Origin: CAZTPJ01 sp964614515
Lineage (GTDB): Bacteria > Planctomycetota > Phycisphaerae > Phycisphaerales > UBA1924
NCBI GenBank assembly: GCA_964614515.1
Contig: CAZTPJ010000124.1
Location: 1 to 6,582, forward strand
DNA length: 6,582 nucleotides
Direction: 5' to 3'
In this document: in pieces, positions 6,072-6,582 of the stretch
Layout of the letters: each line of letters starts with the position of its first letter
Numbering within the stretch: the stretch's first letter is position 1
The notes under the pieces: generated by a model
What the model was told of the DNA's origin: nothing
The model's input: the letters and a program-made list of their open reading frames with translations, nothing else
Databases searched by the model: none
Translations under genes and position numbers: made by a program

Positions 6072-6582
6072 CTACCGCTTGAGACGCTCTGCGCGGAGAC
6101 AGTCATACAGACGGCGGCATTCCGCCAGCACCGGCTGCAGCGACATGGGAATGTCGGCGTTGCGTGGGCGCGGGCGCTCGAAGCCGGTGGATTCGTACAC
6201 GGCGCGATACCAGTGCGGCCCCCACACGCCGTCGGTCTCGCGCGGGCCGGGCGACCATGACAGCATCGCGGGGTCAAACTCGATGCCCACGGCCTCGCAC
6301 AGGAATCGCAACATGCGCGGCGGATCGTCCAGCACATCGGCCGCGTCGAGTACCGGCGGGGCGTGGCCGAGCCGCTCGGCGAACATAAGAAACAGTCGAT
6401 ACTGCTGCGGCAGGCCGAGTTGGTCCGGCGTGGGGTTCGGCACAACCTTGATGAACGACGCGAGAACCTCCAGCGGATTGCGGATCAGCAGCACGTTGCG
6501 CATCGAGTGAACCCAATCGAGTCGCTTCCAGTCTTCGTGCAGGATGTGATGGGCCATGTGCTTCTGATAGAGGATGGTTGTG
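6072..6582 (-). CDS. Sulfotransferase-like P-loop protein, N-terminus outside window
   Basis: C-terminal part of a protein resembling sulfotransferases, which move a sulfuryl group from PAPS to an acceptor; activity is not established for this subgroup. The frame runs open to the right edge (169 complete codons visible), so the Met at 6557 is internal. The first visible residues read TTILYQKHMAHHIL, followed by a strand ending in NVLLIRNP and VLASF, which matches the 3'-phosphate-binding RNPxxVxxS region of sulfotransferases. Further on are VLDAADVLDDP and GVWGPHWYRAVYESTGF. The N-terminal PAPS-binding loop is not in the window and cannot be checked. The sequence closely resembles what I recall of the N-terminal domain of plant branched-chain-amino-acid aminotransferase-like proteins, and an aminotransferase matching their other half lies further left. 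It ends at TAG, 141 bp before the PEP-CTERM gene; coding density suggests a complete, functional C-terminus. Confidence 0.8.
   Translation of the reverse strand, partial: TTILYQKHMAHHILHEDWKRLDWVHSMRNVLLIRNPLEVLASFIKVVPNPTPDQLGLPQQYRLFLMFAERLGHAPPVLDAADVLDDPPRMLRFLCEAVGIEFDPAMLSWSPGPRETDGVWGPHWYRAVYESTGFERPRPRNADIPMSLQPVLAECRRLYDCLRAERLKR

Overview
This 6.6 kb window is GC-rich (spot counts around 60-70% outside two segments) and all five supported genes lie on the minus strand, reading right to left. The mix of a secreted protein with a PEP-CTERM-like tail, a planctomycete-style class IV aminotransferase and a GC-rich alaS suggests a Planctomycetota bacterium, perhaps Phycisphaerae. This is an inference from protein style only; no rRNA or other marker is present.

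From right to left the layout is: (1) 6582-6072, the C-terminal part of a sulfotransferase-like P-loop protein whose start lies outside the window; (2) 6071-5931, a gap with a possible terminator hairpin and a good sigma70-type promoter; (3) 5930-5235, a secreted protein with a lectin-like sandwich body and a PEP-CTERM-like sorting tail; (4) 5235-3814, a galactose oxidase/glyoxal oxidase-like copper radical oxidase whose start overlaps the stop of gene 3; (5) 3706-2768, a branched-chain-type class IV aminotransferase; (6) 2726 to beyond position 1, alanyl-tRNA synthetase (alaS), missing its C-terminal domain at the left edge. The long plus-strand reading frames are antisense shadows of these genes.

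Genes 3 and 4 look like one expression unit with its own promoter: a surface-anchored, probably carbohydrate-binding protein and an oxidase retaining all five expected copper/cofactor residues, although the oxidase shows no signal peptide. Genes 1 and 5 appear to match the two halves of a plant fusion protein (branched-chain-amino-acid aminotransferase-like proteins), so they may work together; here the oxidase cassette sits between them. Gene 5 and alaS are 41 bp apart and probably share a transcript, with a small hairpin covering the alaS ribosome binding site.

The most unusual local feature is an in-frame extra segment of about 72 codons in alaS, between the aminoacylation and editing parts. 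Its GC content is clearly lower than its surroundings and it is rich in inverted repeats.
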